From assembly GCA_020744425.1 (NCBI GenBank), contig JAGMUV010000004.1, positions 1,116,001-1,180,000 on the forward strand: a stretch of 64,000 nt of DNA, written 5' to 3'. The notes under the pieces are model-generated. The model worked only from the letters and a program-made list of their open reading frames with translations, was not told the origin of the DNA and did no database searches. The position numbers and the translations under genes were made by a program. This document shows, piece after piece, positions 20,990 to 33,101 of the stretch. Position 1 is the stretch's first letter; each line of letters begins with the position of its first letter. This stretch comes from Dactylonectria macrodidyma (Eukaryota; Ascomycota; Sordariomycetes; Hypocreales; Nectriaceae).

Positions 20990-23107
20990 TCGCAACGTTG
21001 GGTGTGTGTCTCTATCTCTTTTTTGCCTGCGTCCAACACACCTCGCACTCGACCTCGCATCGGCCACCAGCCGGCTTGAACCTTGATGGGGCACGCGGGC
21101 GCTGATCAAGGCCGTCGCTTCGCTCGCCAGCAAAAGCAGCCAAGGCTCGTCTTGTCAAATGCCGGACTCTGAACACCGGACACCTGGAGCATGATCCGCG
21201 GTCCCATTGCTCCAGGGATCCAACTTGTCAAAGGAATGGCGCTTTTATTGGATTTTTTTTTGCCATCGACAATTGTCCACGGTTTGCCGACCCTTCCCCG
21301 GACTCCTGCTACGGTGCTACCCCAAGTCCTCGGGTAGCTGATCACCACCCAGTCAGAACTCACGAAACACGCCAACGCTTGCATGACGTAGCGGGGTACT
21401 GGTACTACGTAGTGAGTCTCGACAATGATAACCCCATGAGAGGGAGTCAGAGGAGGCACTCCTCACCAACATGGCAAAACAAGACGCGATAATATTTTGA
21501 TTGTTGGCCCACAACAGAGCCTGTACTACGTAATCGACGGCCAGTACAGTCAAAGCATCAACCGCTCCCATTTCGGCCGAGAATGTTGCTCCCAAGATGA
21601 GACAAGGGAGATCTAGCAGACATCCCACCAGCACACTTCCCCGCAATCCTCGACATAGACGCCAGAGGCGACACTAAATACGACCTAAGGGACCCAGGTG
21701 ATGGACACTACGACTGAGCAGGTGTACAAGGGGGTGTGCTAGAAGACACTACAAAAGGGGCGCCTAGTCGCCCATTATGCTTTCCAGTGATGGCGCCAGG
21801 TTGGCGTCACAATCCCATGCGCACGCTCATTGAAGTTTACCAGAGCCTCGCAATTAAGCCCAAGTCAACCTAGCATCACCATCCCAATAAACTCTATATC
21901 GGTTGACAAGAGGTTGATAGAATGGTCGTCAGCGCCAATCCAGCCAGCCGACGAGGACACTGTTCACCACTCAGCAAAGGCAAGCTTTCCTGTTCGCCAC
22001 AGAGAGTGACGATAGCCGACACCATTCCATTGAATAACCCTTGGAACTTAGATGAATCGCATCGCCATGGTGACAATGTGGCAGCAAACCAAATGGCGTA
22101 TAATGTCAAATACACCTCGCAATACTTCGTACGTGCGCAGTAGGTAGGTTGTTAAAGCTCATACGCGACGGGAGTTGGAAGCTGGCCGCCACTTACAAGA
22201 AGAGTCTCTATGCTTTCTTCATCCCTGTCTGATGACTCACACCCAAGATGCCTTCACCTCGTGCTTTCCTCGTGCTTCTCTCATGCTTGTAGTCTAGAAA
22301 GCGCCAGGCTCAAGTTGCCCCGGAGCAAGATCCCGTCCATGCCCTGCTGCACCTAAGTTCCGTGGGGACGGGAATATATTGTTAGCGCAAAAGGTCCCTG
22401 AAACTTTAGCGGTACGTACCTACTCGTAAAGGCAAGCTGTCCCAAGTGCTGTCGGGGTTGAGCAGTGGGCACGGCAGGAAAAAGCAATCTGGCAACCGCC
22501 TCCCGGAGAGCCAACCTGAGGTACAGAGTACGGAGTACCTACCTAATTAGAGGCCAGTGAGAGCCGCAAGGCAACAATAGCATGTGTCAACTCCCAAGAC
22601 TCCGAGTCGTGAAGTCATCTGGCCATTAGGTATCACAAGCTTCGTCCGACAATTACCTGATTTCGCTGTGGATTTGCATTTTCCCTGTATCGCACTCGCA
22701 CACTCTTTCTTTTTCTATTCCTTCCTTATCTCGTCTTGAACGCAATCTATTTCTCCCCGTCGCAAAATTACGCCGGTTCAGTCCCTCATTTCGCCCTGCG
22801 AGTAAGCGCACGCGTACCATCGCGGTCTAGATCTGTCAGGGGCATTCGCTTGGTCGTCTACCCAGGTACCTTGGGTAGTTAGTTGGCTGTCACCACCTAG
22901 CGCTCTCAACGACGTCACATCATCAATCCATCAATCCATTTATCTTCCCATCACTACAGCAGCAGCGCCGAGTACGACACGAATAGCCTACAAGCAGTTT
23001 CCTCTCTACCGGGAATGGCCCTGTCAGGTTGCTAATCCGATCCATCCGTCGTATCCCGCGTCATCATCTCCATCGTCACGATACTCCCTTAGCCCCCTTC
23101 GCCCATC

Positions 23108-25576
23108 ATGCCTCGATCCCGTCCCGCGACAACGGGCTACGAACGTCTGGCCCAGGCCGATGATCACAGCGACGACTCCGACGAAGACCCCCTCTCCCAG
23201 TCCTACGCCTCTCTCCAGCCAGCTAGCGCGCCTCGATATGTTCACACCTCGCAACCGCGCCATCGCTCTGGCATGGCCAGTCCCAAGTCCTTCTCCTCCA
23301 GACCAAAGTTTCGCCAACGCAGTGGTAGCAATGCCGGTGTCGATCTCAAGGCCATCAATGCTCGCCTCGAGCGCTGGGCTGACGAGATCGCTTCCCGTTT
23401 CAAACGCAAGGGCAGGAATCAGGCTGGCGAAGAAGAACGTCTCGAGATCCACCACTCTGTTTTCCAGGCCCCTGAAGGCGTGCGTCCCGTCACTGCCGAA
23501 GGTATCGCCGCACCTCAGGAGGGTGTCATGACCAAGGACGAGTTCGAGGTCATTGTCGAAAGTGTCCGAGCTGCCATCAGACAAGAAGTACACCCTAGTA
23601 TGATCTCCCAGGGCAGTTCTGGCAGCTACTTTGCGCGAAACCCGGACGGCAAGATCGTCGGCGTCTTCAAGCCTAAGGACGAGGAACCATACGCAGCAGG
23701 AAACCCCAAGTGGAATAAGTGGATTCATCGAAATCTGTTCCCCTGTTGCTTTGGTCGAGCCTGGTATGTTTCGCCCCGTCTCTACATCTACAGCGCAGCG
23801 CAAACTTACATTTTCATAGCCTGATTCCCAATCTATCCTACGTTAGCGAAGCTGCCGCTTACGTCCTTGACTGCCAATTGCGAACGAACCTCGTCCCATA
23901 CACCGACGTTGTTTACCTCTCCTCCAAGTCCTTCCATTACCCCTTTTGGGACCGCCGCAAGTTCCACCGCAAGAAGGGTGCCCTACCCGAGAAGCCCGGC
24001 AGTTTCCAGGTATTCCTCAAGGGCTTCAAGGATGCCAACGTCTTCTTGCGTGAGCATCCTTGGCCTGATCAGTACTGGTCTGGCTTCCGGGCAAGCGATG
24101 GCCTGAAAAAGAAACGCAGAAGATGGACCGAGAGTTGCCGCCCTTCCAGCACCGCTTCGCCGGACGATGCGTATGGCAGTGACGACGAACAGGGTGGCCA
24201 GGAGGAGACTCCACTGAGCCCGGATCACTTCGCCTGGACCGAGAATCTAAAAGAGTCCTTCCGTGAGGAGCTCGAAAAGCTGGTCATCCTCGACTATATC
24301 ATGAGGAACACCGACCGCGGGTTAGACAACTGGATGGTCAAGGTGGACTGGGAAGCTGGCAAGGTCTCGGTTGCTTCGGATCCCATCCAGTTAAACATGG
24401 AGACGGTCACGGAGGAGGAGGGCCCTCGTCCTGTCGATTTATCCCAGTCGCCTCCTCGCGCCACTCGAGCTTCGTATCCCTACAAGGTTCAAAAGCCCAT
24501 GAATGCTATCAGCCAGCGGCACACTGGACAGGAGCCTGTAATGAGCCTTGGAGCAATCGACAACTCCCTCTCATGGCCCTGGAAACACCCAGATGCATGG
24601 AGAAGGTACGCATACCGCTCAATTCACTCCCTCTGTAAAGAGGACGAACTAATGATCGTCTAGTTTCCCCTTCGGCTGGCTCTTCTTGCCTGTGGACCTC
24701 ATTGGCAGACCCTTCTCACAGAAGACGCGAGACCACTTCCTCCCGTTGCTCACTTCCACGGCATGGTGGAGCCAAACTACGCTCGCCCTCAAAAAGGTGT
24801 TCCAGATGGACGTCGATTTCCAGGAGCGCATGTTCGCCAAGCAGATCGCCGTCATGAAGGGCCAGGCATGGAACGTTGTTGAAACCCTCAAGACTCCCGA
24901 CCACGGTCCCCTCGAACTGACACGCCGCGCCAAAGTCTGCGTCTGGGACGACCTTGTTGACGTGCCCGTCGCTGTCCCCATGCAAGCCACCCCATCCGAA
25001 GTCCGGCGTAACCCAAACCTCCGTCAGTCCATGGACGAGGCGGACATTGCCAGTTCAGCGCCAGCACCAAACGTTCCAGTCACTGATCTCCTTGGGCTCA
25101 CCAGCCCGCCCGCTGATATGCCCCATCCCGGCCGCTTCGAGATTGCGTCCCCTTCAAGTGATATCGCCCACTCACCCCTAGAGACACACATGAGCGAGTC
25201 CAGCCACCTGGATCCAGCGGGACACCCCTTACAGAACGGCGATGCGGCTGAGCGGCCCTCAATGCAGGCCACTGGATACAGGTCTAGCTATCAGGGTCCG
25301 GCCCGCGCCCTTAATATGTACGAGCCGCCCCGTCAAGGACACCCAATGCCGCCACATCAACAGCGACGCTACTCGTTTGCTCCAGCCTCAGGTCGCCGAA
25401 ACAGCAATACCATTGCTCAACAACTCTACGGCGATATGCATGACGCTTACGATGACGACATTGAGGGTGATCTCGGTTACGCCGCGGCTGAGGGCCAGAT
25501 GGGCAACCAGCGCAAGGTCATTGTTGAACGCCTTGAGGCTGTCAAAAGCAGGAACCCTGTCTTCACGTGGTGTTAA
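23108..25576 (+). CDS. lsb6: Type II phosphatidylinositol 4-kinase, LSB6-like
   Basis: Three exons, 23108-23763, 23820-24605 and 24664-25576 (introns 56 and 58 bp), give 784 residues. The PI3K/PI4K fold begins with the type II glycine loop GSSGSYF at about residue 169, then the ATP-binding lysine region GVFKPKDEEPY. A cysteine cluster CCFGRAC (split by intron 1) lies where animal enzymes carry their palmitoylated CCPCC motif. The catalytic segment DYIMRNTDRGLDNW is at about 377-390 and the metal/activation segment AIDNSLSWPWKHPDAWRSFP at about 464-483. An acidic KKRRR-containing insert sits between, and the last 200 residues are disordered. Yeast Lsb6 makes PI4P at plasma and vacuolar membranes and binds Las17. 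The key residues are present, so an active enzyme is expected. Confidence 0.93.
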
Positions 25577-26755
25577 ATGCAGATGGTCACCATCCGAAAG
25601 TCCTTATGCCCTACTTCTTGCCTGACCGACCCTTTGTCGATTGTGGCAAGACCAGCTTTCTGCTCGCTCTGTGTGTGTTGCCGTGTCTTTGACTGTGATT
25701 CCATCTCCAATGGATATGTCACATTTACCGGCGTATTGGTTTGGCACAGGGGAGGGTAGCATCGCCGCCCTAGACTCTCCTATTTGATGCATATACATAC
25801 ATGTGCTTTTTAATGTCCCTGGATGAATTTCTTGTTTGGGACACACCTGCATGACGGCTGCTTGCAAGGGTGTTTCAGAGCCGGTCATCACAGATTCCTC
25901 TTCGCCTCACGGGCCGTTGCGCGCCTCAGGTCTACAGTACGGTGAGGAAAGAGGTGGTAAGCAGGCAGCTGGGGGGTGGGGGGGAAGCAAACATTCGCGC
26001 TGATCGTATAGAGTAGAAGATGCGAAGGGGGGGACAGAATGGATGGGGGAGTGTGAGACTGTGAGCCAACCTGTCATGTTGTACAGTGCTGCATATGTTT
26101 TTCTTCTTTGATCATCTTTTGGGGAAGCTCTCGCGTGTCGGGGAATTGGTATGCATTACGATGGGCGTAGACAAAAGGTCGAGTGTTGGGAAAGGATAGC
26201 AAAATAGAAATGGACCTGGCTTCTTTTGGATGAGTGTCTCATCAAGAACAAACACGATGCCGTGTCTACCTTGGGAGGCTTCATGACGAACAAGCGGCCG
26301 GTACACAGAGCTGGACTGGGACACGTAGACGTGGCTGACGCACGTGGGCTGCTTGAGGAAATCAGTGTGGGTGGTATGCAAGAACTTCTGGATGAAAGGA
26401 GGAGCCTCGTTTCGCAGCATGCTTCCCAATCTCCTTGGCGCTGTTCCAGCACAGCCCACCAACTCTTCCCGACTCTCTGGTCCCAATCCCGAGAGCTTGG
26501 GTCGGCAAACGGTGACACGAGCAAGGTTCCCCTGTCTCTCGGTTGACGCCAGCAGCTCGCTGACGAACAAATGTGGATGGCGTAGGTCTAGCACTGGGAT
26601 TAGCACTGGGTCAGCATTGGGGGTACCGAGACTTGCGAATGGTGCTCAGCTGTGAAGCCATTTAATGGAGGGAGACCGCGGCTAAATAAGCACATCGGCG
26701 TGCGAGGGTGCCCTTCGGCATATCGCTACTCGCTAGCCTCTGGCCTCTCGGGACT

Positions 26756-26785
26756 GTTGGCAGGTTGGCAGGTCGGCAGGTTGGC
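26756..26785. repeat. GGCAGGTT tandem repeat
   Basis: About four units of the 8-mer GGCAGGTT with one base change (GGCAGGTC). Confidence 0.8.
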
Positions 26786-27170
26786 CGTGAACTCAAAGGA
26801 CCCCTCCGTGGACCTCCTGGAGCCTCTGGGAGTGCAGCCTCGTACAGAGTTCGACCCTCTCGCCCTTTTGTCTCCCCCACACCACTCCATTCTAGCGGGC
26901 CGCAGCGGCCGTCCAAGATTGGATGTGGGTACCAGACCGATAGGACGCCGCAGAGAATGATAACGTAGCAGCAAGTTTGTGCGAATCCCTCTGCCATCCT
27001 AATGCAATACTATCTCGTAATCATTTGCTGATCAAATGCGTGCCTTGCTTTCACAACGGGGTGTTGGTGTCCTTCGCTTTTGTGCTGCGAAGTACGCACA
27101 TAGTGGTAGTCTGGCTGTGGTTAGCCGGTTGTCAAACCCCTTCTGTTTTGTCGGGCCTCGTTTGCCTAGC

Positions 27171-27200
27171 GTCCGTCTCCGACTCCGTCTCCGTCTCCAT
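27171..27200. repeat. CCGTCT hexanucleotide repeat
   Basis: Run of CCGTCT/CCGACT units. The same unit recurs near 38533. Confidence 0.75.
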
Positions 27201-29464
27201 CAGATCATCTTTCTCCCCAGTACGGACCTCTTTAACCATCCAGCACGACTCGCGATCCAAGTTATCTGCGGTCGATCATAACCCTGGTTACTGCGGATGT
27301 TACCAGAGGCCATGTGAGGCATCGGGGGGCCTTGGGGAGAACGTTCCTTGTGGGGATGCGGGAGTAGGGGCAGGGGACGGTTATACAAGTGAACCCACTG
27401 ACAACACTAACCTTGAGCGGCGCCAGAGTCCTGGTTCCAACCTTCGCTGCTGGCCCCAGGGACCCGGAAGCAGGATCAGAAGGGCTGGACCCGTTGGCGC
27501 TCAGAGTTGCCGAGAACACACGAGTCTGTTGATACCGCACGTTTGTCTCGGTAAACTCATCTAGTCGTCGAGAGTTTGAGTCGTCGAGACACGAAGCGCA
27601 ACGGCCTTCTTAAACAATGTCCCTTCCGGATCGAAACCCTTCGACACCAGTAATGGACTGACAGTGCTCGTATGATGATCGTAGGAGCGGGAGGCCTAAT
27701 GAAGACCAGCTGACTGCCGGGACACTGTCAATATGCACCAGCGCGAGAGCCCGCGGCCCGATGCAACTTAGCGACCCAGTCCCTACACCAATGTAGCCAT
27801 GATGCCTATTCCTAACAGCCCCTACCACTAGAAACCTCATCCTGTCGGCTGCCTCTGGGTGGTGCATAATATGCCGCTTGTGGTCCAAGGGGTCCATTGT
27901 CGGCCTCGAAGTGGACACAGGAGGCGGTGAAGAAACAGTCTTTTGATCACGGTCCTGGAATTTCCTTTGCACGACCTTGTCGGGCCCTGTTTTCCAGAAG
28001 GTGGATCGACCCGATACCCCTGAGCTTGGGTGATGTTCAGCCTCGGTGGTAACAGTCTTTATTACACTCGCAACCGACTGCTCGCCTTTCGGCAGCAGCC
28101 CCCGTGTGTGCTAGGAAATACCGATAGGCCCTAGAGCAGCGCCACACCATTCCCCTTCATGGCAGCTCGTCAATTCCCATCGAAACCGGGCCAAGGATGG
28201 CCTGGCAGCTTCCGCCCACCTCATGCTGAAGTCCCAAGTCCATGTCCTCGGTATTGGCACGCCTCGTTGCTGCTCATCCACTAACAGCCCTCTTGTTGGC
28301 CAAGAGGCCCTGGCTTGGCCCCTGCAAGACGTCATCAAACAAGCAGTGCCCCTCTTTATGTTGTATCACGCAGTTCCCCCAAGGCGCCACATCAGACAGA
28401 ATACGACAGCATCCGTGGAGGTTGCAGTGAGGTCTCCCTTGGCTTGAAACGGTTCGTATTCGTGCTTCTGCTCTTAAAGCTTGCTCCGGGTTGTCCGTGG
28501 ATTCCTGAACTCTCCATGTGGTTGCAGGAATTCAACGTGGTGGAAGGCTTCTGTTCAGGTAGGGATACAGTTGGGTGGCTCCAATGAGGGGCGACGGGAG
28601 TCGGATCCTGGAGCCCAGATGCATTGTGGTAGAGCGCAATCATGTCTGGACATGCGGCACACCAACCCCTCCACTTCGAGTGGAACCAATGTCATCGTCT
28701 AAGCATGGAGTAGGGTGGTAAACGAGGCGTACCGGTCCGTTCCAGTGAGCTTCGTCTGATTTCATCCCATGGTGAGCCATCACGCCAATGTCCAAACTGA
28801 GAGTGGCACAAAATCTGTCTCATCTTAGACAGCCAAGACACCAAGCGCAGTTGACGACCTTGCGCTCGACAGAGGTGAACACTTGCTCCATCGATCTAAC
28901 ACTCGCTGACTTGAATGTTTGCCATTTTCCGATATCCAGCCCCATCACATCAGTATTGGGTCGTCGCCCATATAGACTAGCTCACGGCCCTAGGTCTCCT
29001 CCGGCTGATCCCTGATGCCAAAGTGGGCTCAGGGCTGAGGTGGCAGAACTTAGAGCAAGTGGTGGAAGCGCAACAACGCTCTCGGAGTCCAAGATCAGCA
29101 CAATATCTTGAAAGTCCGTGCCTTTCGCATCCAATCTAGGCGGTTCAAAGTAGAGTGGACTCCACTTTGCTTCCATGGGAGCTTTCTCGTGCTTCGTAAG
29201 TCCAACCCGCGGTCGCCGTATGCAGGAGCCTCCTTAGACCCTGATATGTCTTGAGAGACTGCATCCCGGCGCCAGGGTGGCTCTTGATATGCGGACTGGG
29301 GCCACACTTGGGGTACCACCTGACTCCTTAGTAACGGATAGTAACCTAAATCGCGCTGAGCAGAAACGTATTCAGCCTGGCCTATATTGTTGAATGGTAA
29401 CGAAGCCCATCCTATACTTTCCAGTTCGCCTACACTTGAAGGTTCTGGAATCTTAGCCATCGCC

Positions 29465-31190
29465 ATGGATGTCGAGTAAGAGAACCCTTGGCCTCCAACG
29501 AGAGTGTTGCTAAGCCCCTTTGAGAGACGGCACAGAACCCCTGGACGAGACGCTCACCGAGACTGTCGAATACCATGGTCGCAGTTTCCAACAATATGCC
29601 CTTACAAACGGCACATACTTTGTACCGATCGACGAAGTAGGGAGCAAAGCCTACCCTCGCCCCCCAAATCAGCATCGATGGAGCCTAACACTTTGGTCAG
29701 GACGAGATTGCACGCCTTGAAGTGATGCACGGAGTGCTGAACAGTGTCTTCGATAACAGACTGATATTTCCTCCTGTCAGGAATCCTCGAAGGATTCTTG
29801 ATTGTGGATGTGGATCGGGGGATTGGGCCGTGGAGGTTGCCGCCCAAAACCCAAATGCCGAAGTAGGTCGATGCTTCCATCAATGGATTTTTCCACCAGC
29901 CTGCCAAAATTGTTCTGCAAAAATACCTGGTGTGTCGAGAAAATCGACAACCCTTGATTAATGCCTACTACGGGTTAATGTTCTGAGGACGACGGAGCCT
30001 AGGTGTTTTCCAGCTCTTCGGACCAAGCGCAATCTTCCACAAGGAGTTTCGTGGGAGCAGAAGCGCCTCTTGGTATCATGTGGTCGAGTCCCCAAGAATT
30101 GTCTCTTTGAAGACTGTATGTCACAGTTCCGTGTCATCCAGCTAACGGTGAAGCAAACAGGTTTTAGGGATAGATGTGAGTCCGCACATGATTCCAGAGA
30201 ACCCCCCAGACAACCTCGAACTTCAAGTCGACGACCTCAACGGACGGTGAGACGGCCACCTTTCAAGTGGCGAACCCCCGGCTGATAGGGAATTTTTGAA
30301 CCAGGTTCACCTTTCGGTCGAATCATTTCGACCTTGTCCACAGCCAGATGATGGCTGGGGGCATCCACTCGAATCGATGGCGAAGTTATATCCGAGACAT
30401 TTTCCGGGTCTTAAGGCCGGGCGGGTGGTGCCAAATGGTTGAAATATACTTCAATGCCCAATCAGATAACGGCACATTAACCAGAGGCGAGTAGTTTGGA
30501 CGTCCAACACTCCGAGGACATCGCTAATGATGAAGTTTGTGACAGACCATGCATTATCGAGGTGGTCAAGGCAGTATTTGCAAAGCGCGCAGCCCTACAA
30601 GGACCCTCGGGCACCGTTGCAGCTGGCTAATTGGATGAGGAGCGCGGGCTTCACCGAGATCGAATCAAGACTGTTGACGCTACCGATGTGTGCTTGGTCG
30701 AATGGTACTGTGCCACAAAATTATCCGACAAGGCGTTCAATCTGACACGGTGCTAATGACCAGATCCTCGAGACTATAACATTGGTTGGGCGAATAACGA
30801 GAACGTAAACCTCATGCTGTACTCGCTGGCGCTGTACCCGTTTACGCAGCTGTTGGGGTATGCAATATGTGACCCTGGCGAATGGCCTGAGCTCACTGTG
30901 CATGACAGAATGACGTTGACCGATTTCCAACTGCTGATAGCACAAGCAAGGAGTGAGGCAGGCAACCCAGCGTTTAAGGTAAGTGGCATTTTAGCTTCCA
31001 TTCCGGACGCCAGAGTCAAGAGTGAGAAGTCAGCAGATGAACTAACGCAGGGGGATGACCTAAAAACTACAGACGTATTTTCCCATGTAAGTACGCTTTC
31101 ATAGCACTTCCCTGATTTCAGCGGCGTGGGAGAGGGATTAACCATTGAGCCCGCAGATATGTCTGCATTGGTCGGAAGCCACGTCGATGA
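29465..31190 (+). CDS. LaeA-like class I SAM-dependent methyltransferase, 10 exons
   Basis: No long open frame exists, but ten exons join in perfect frame: 29465-29475, 29525-29636, 29701-29862, 30161-30246, 30305-30486, 30546-30704, 30764-30857, 30909-30978, 31073-31086, 31157-31190; 924 nt, 307 residues. Every junction restores the family sequence. EYHGRSFQQYALTNGTYFVP is at 19-38, motif I LDCGCGSGDWAVEVA at 74-88, the acidic adenosyl-binding position GIDVSPHM at 98-105, FDLVHSQM at 132-139, the post-motif RVLRPGGWCQMVE at 158-170, and the end is YVCIGRKPRR. Introns are 49-94 bp except intron 3 (298 bp); intron 5 is GC-AG. The family includes LaeA/Llm regulators and tailoring methyltransferases of secondary metabolism; the substrate is unknown. 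No biosynthetic core enzyme is nearby. The 11-nt first exon is the least certain part. Confidence 0.8.
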
Positions 31191-33101
31191 TCGTTTCCGA
31201 TCTCAGAACTTATCGGATGCTGTGGGGTACAATTGATGCACAGGGAGACGTCCTGGAGATGTCGGAATACGGGGCTAGAAGCGGCAGTAATTGCAGACTT
31301 TCTACGCCTGGCGGGTGAGGGGGGCTGGGCCATGATGAGAGGAGAGTCAAAGGCCTGTTCTTGTTTTCGATGCAGTTGGAAGAAGGGAGGTTGAAAGAAG
31401 GTTTAGACCGCCCGGAGGAATGCAGGTGGCGCCGTCGGCGGAGAAGGCAATGAGTCGGTGGGCTGGTGGGTAGACATGCAGGAGGGCAAGTGCAGATGGA
31501 CATCAGGTTGGCGCCAGGAGATGGCAGGAACGATGTGGAACAGTATTTCTGGCCAACCGACCTCGGACCAAGATAGGTACCTAAGGTTGCAATATTTCCC
31601 TCCCTTGGGCACGCATTGGGCACGTCACCAACATGTAGAGGTCTCCTTGGGGACAAGCAATGAGTAGGGTAGAAATGAAAGCTGACAAAACAGCCACCTT
31701 CCCCCCTCCCCATCCAAGGTGGCTGCTATTGCTGTCTGAATTCTGCCAGGGCCCTAGGCCGGTATCAACTGGCCCTGGACAGCTCGGTACCGATATGCCG
31801 GGACCTTATGATGGAGCAACTGGAGGTTGGGAGACTGCCGTGCCACTCAATTCCCCCTCCGGGTTCAGGGACAGTCCACTAATGTCGAGCTGCAAGGGCG
31901 AAGGCGGAAAGGGGAAGAGCGTAGGCGCGGGTCCATCCCGTGGCTCTCGCAAGCCCACTCATCCCGACGAACCACTGATACATCGCTTCGATGCCTACTC
32001 CGTACAGTACGTACATGTTACAAGCGGGCTTAGAAGGAGTACCTGGATACAAGAGCCCACTGACGAATACGACGCCCATCCTTGTTCTTCTGTACCCAAG
32101 GTTTGAAGTCTCGAGATGGGGAAGTCAAGGAGAGAAAGATACGGTCGAGCCCAACTTTCACTGAAAGTGAGCCATGACGACCAGAGAGAAGAAGCTGTAT
32201 GATATCTCGCTCGCACACCTCAGACGACACCCGGGCCCATAGTCGAGAAACCAAGGATCCCCCACGACGCCATGCCATCCGATGCCATTCTCAAATCGAT
32301 CCCTGGCGGGCGGCCGGTCTGTTAGCGCAACCCCTAGCGGGTTGCAATTATTAACGGAAGCGTCCCCCGATCCTGGTCGACCCTAGTCTTTACATGAGAT
32401 TGCAGGTGCCAAAACGATCAGGTGATTTAGCGCTCTTAGAAGCCTGTCGATCTGCTCGACGTCAAGGCTGATGACAGGAGCGTGGAGATGATGACGGACG
32501 ACGGTTCCCCGTTCCCCACGTGTTCATGGGTGGTTCAGTTCGCCGATATGTGCCGGGTCTCTATCAATTTACCATTACTCGTGAGATGGTTTGTCGTCGA
32601 TGTTGTGGCTTGTAGAGGCGCTGCGCTACGTTGGGGCGCTTATAAACCCTGTCTCGTCGCAATGCACTGTGTCTACACCGCTGATGCCGATAGACAACAG
32701 TTGCATGACTTCCGCAGGTCGGTGGCCAATTGCGAGCAATGCTTGAGAAATTACCCTATACCAAGTATACTGAGGGTTTAGCCCGTTGAATAGAACAATC
32801 GAGTTGTCATCGAGGGCAGTCTGCAGATCTGCATAATAAATGCATTTATTTTTATACTGTATTGACTTTTAGGTGTGTTGCAGTGGAAGTCCTTGTCTTT
32901 GAGATGGTAATAATCGTGGTGGATGTGACGCACTCCCTGACTGGCCAATTGAGCCCGATGATTGTGAGAAATTTTGAGCTTTGCACTGGTCCAACTCTCT
33001 CCTCACATCACTAACGTAGCCGTGTTTACACTTCACAACGCACCAATTCACGACATACAGCCTCGGAAACATCGCAGGTCGGCCGACCAGCCTCTTGTAT
33101 C
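31191..33101. other. Gene-poor segment downstream of the methyltransferase
   Basis: About 1.9 kb with no supportable gene. It contains one TACTCCGTAC motif at 31996 and a short AT-rich stretch before the aim41 leader. Confidence 0.45.

Larger units (their letters stand above)
19795..23107. other. Intergenic region with simple repeats, upstream of the PI4K gene
   Basis: About 3.3 kb between two divergent genes, with no supportable coding gene. It holds a poly-T/CT stretch near 19868-19882, several tandem repeats (listed separately) and one TACGGAGTAC copy at 22529. The last 400 bases before the PI4K ATG are a CT-rich leader. A 159-codon open frame at 20626-21105 runs through TG-rich repeat sequence and is not believed. 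Confidence 0.5.
25577..29464. other. Gene-poor segment upstream of the methyltransferase
   Basis: About 3.9 kb with no gene I can support. It contains short tandem repeats near 26756 and 27171 and two distantly similar inverted segments near 27615 and 28540. Several 60-195-codon open frames lack any recognisable family or consistent codon pattern. A minus-strand frame from 29466 (124 codons, MAMAKIPEPSSVGELE) begins on the same CCATGG palindrome as the methyltransferase start and is unassigned. Confidence 0.45.

Noticed and set aside
20626..21105. 159-codon plus-strand frame
   Set aside because: It runs through TG-rich tandem repeat sequence, giving Cys/Val-rich nonsense; the opposite strand is equally open.
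26112..26606. 164-codon minus-strand frame
   Set aside because: Overlapped by similar-length frames on the other strand and no recognisable protein features.
26977..27564. 195-codon plus-strand frame
   Set aside because: Contains a CCGTCT microsatellite, Ser/Val/Gly-rich composition and no domain; probably chance.
28200..28440. Rossmann-like string HVLGIG suggesting a 2-dehydropantoate reductase relic
   Set aside because: Only about ten residues fit. The following motifs of that family are absent in all frames and no splice model restores them.
29095..29466. 124-codon minus-strand frame starting on the same CCATGG as the methyltransferase
   Set aside because: Two genes cannot sensibly share that start; the frame has no family features and ends without a plausible splice partner.
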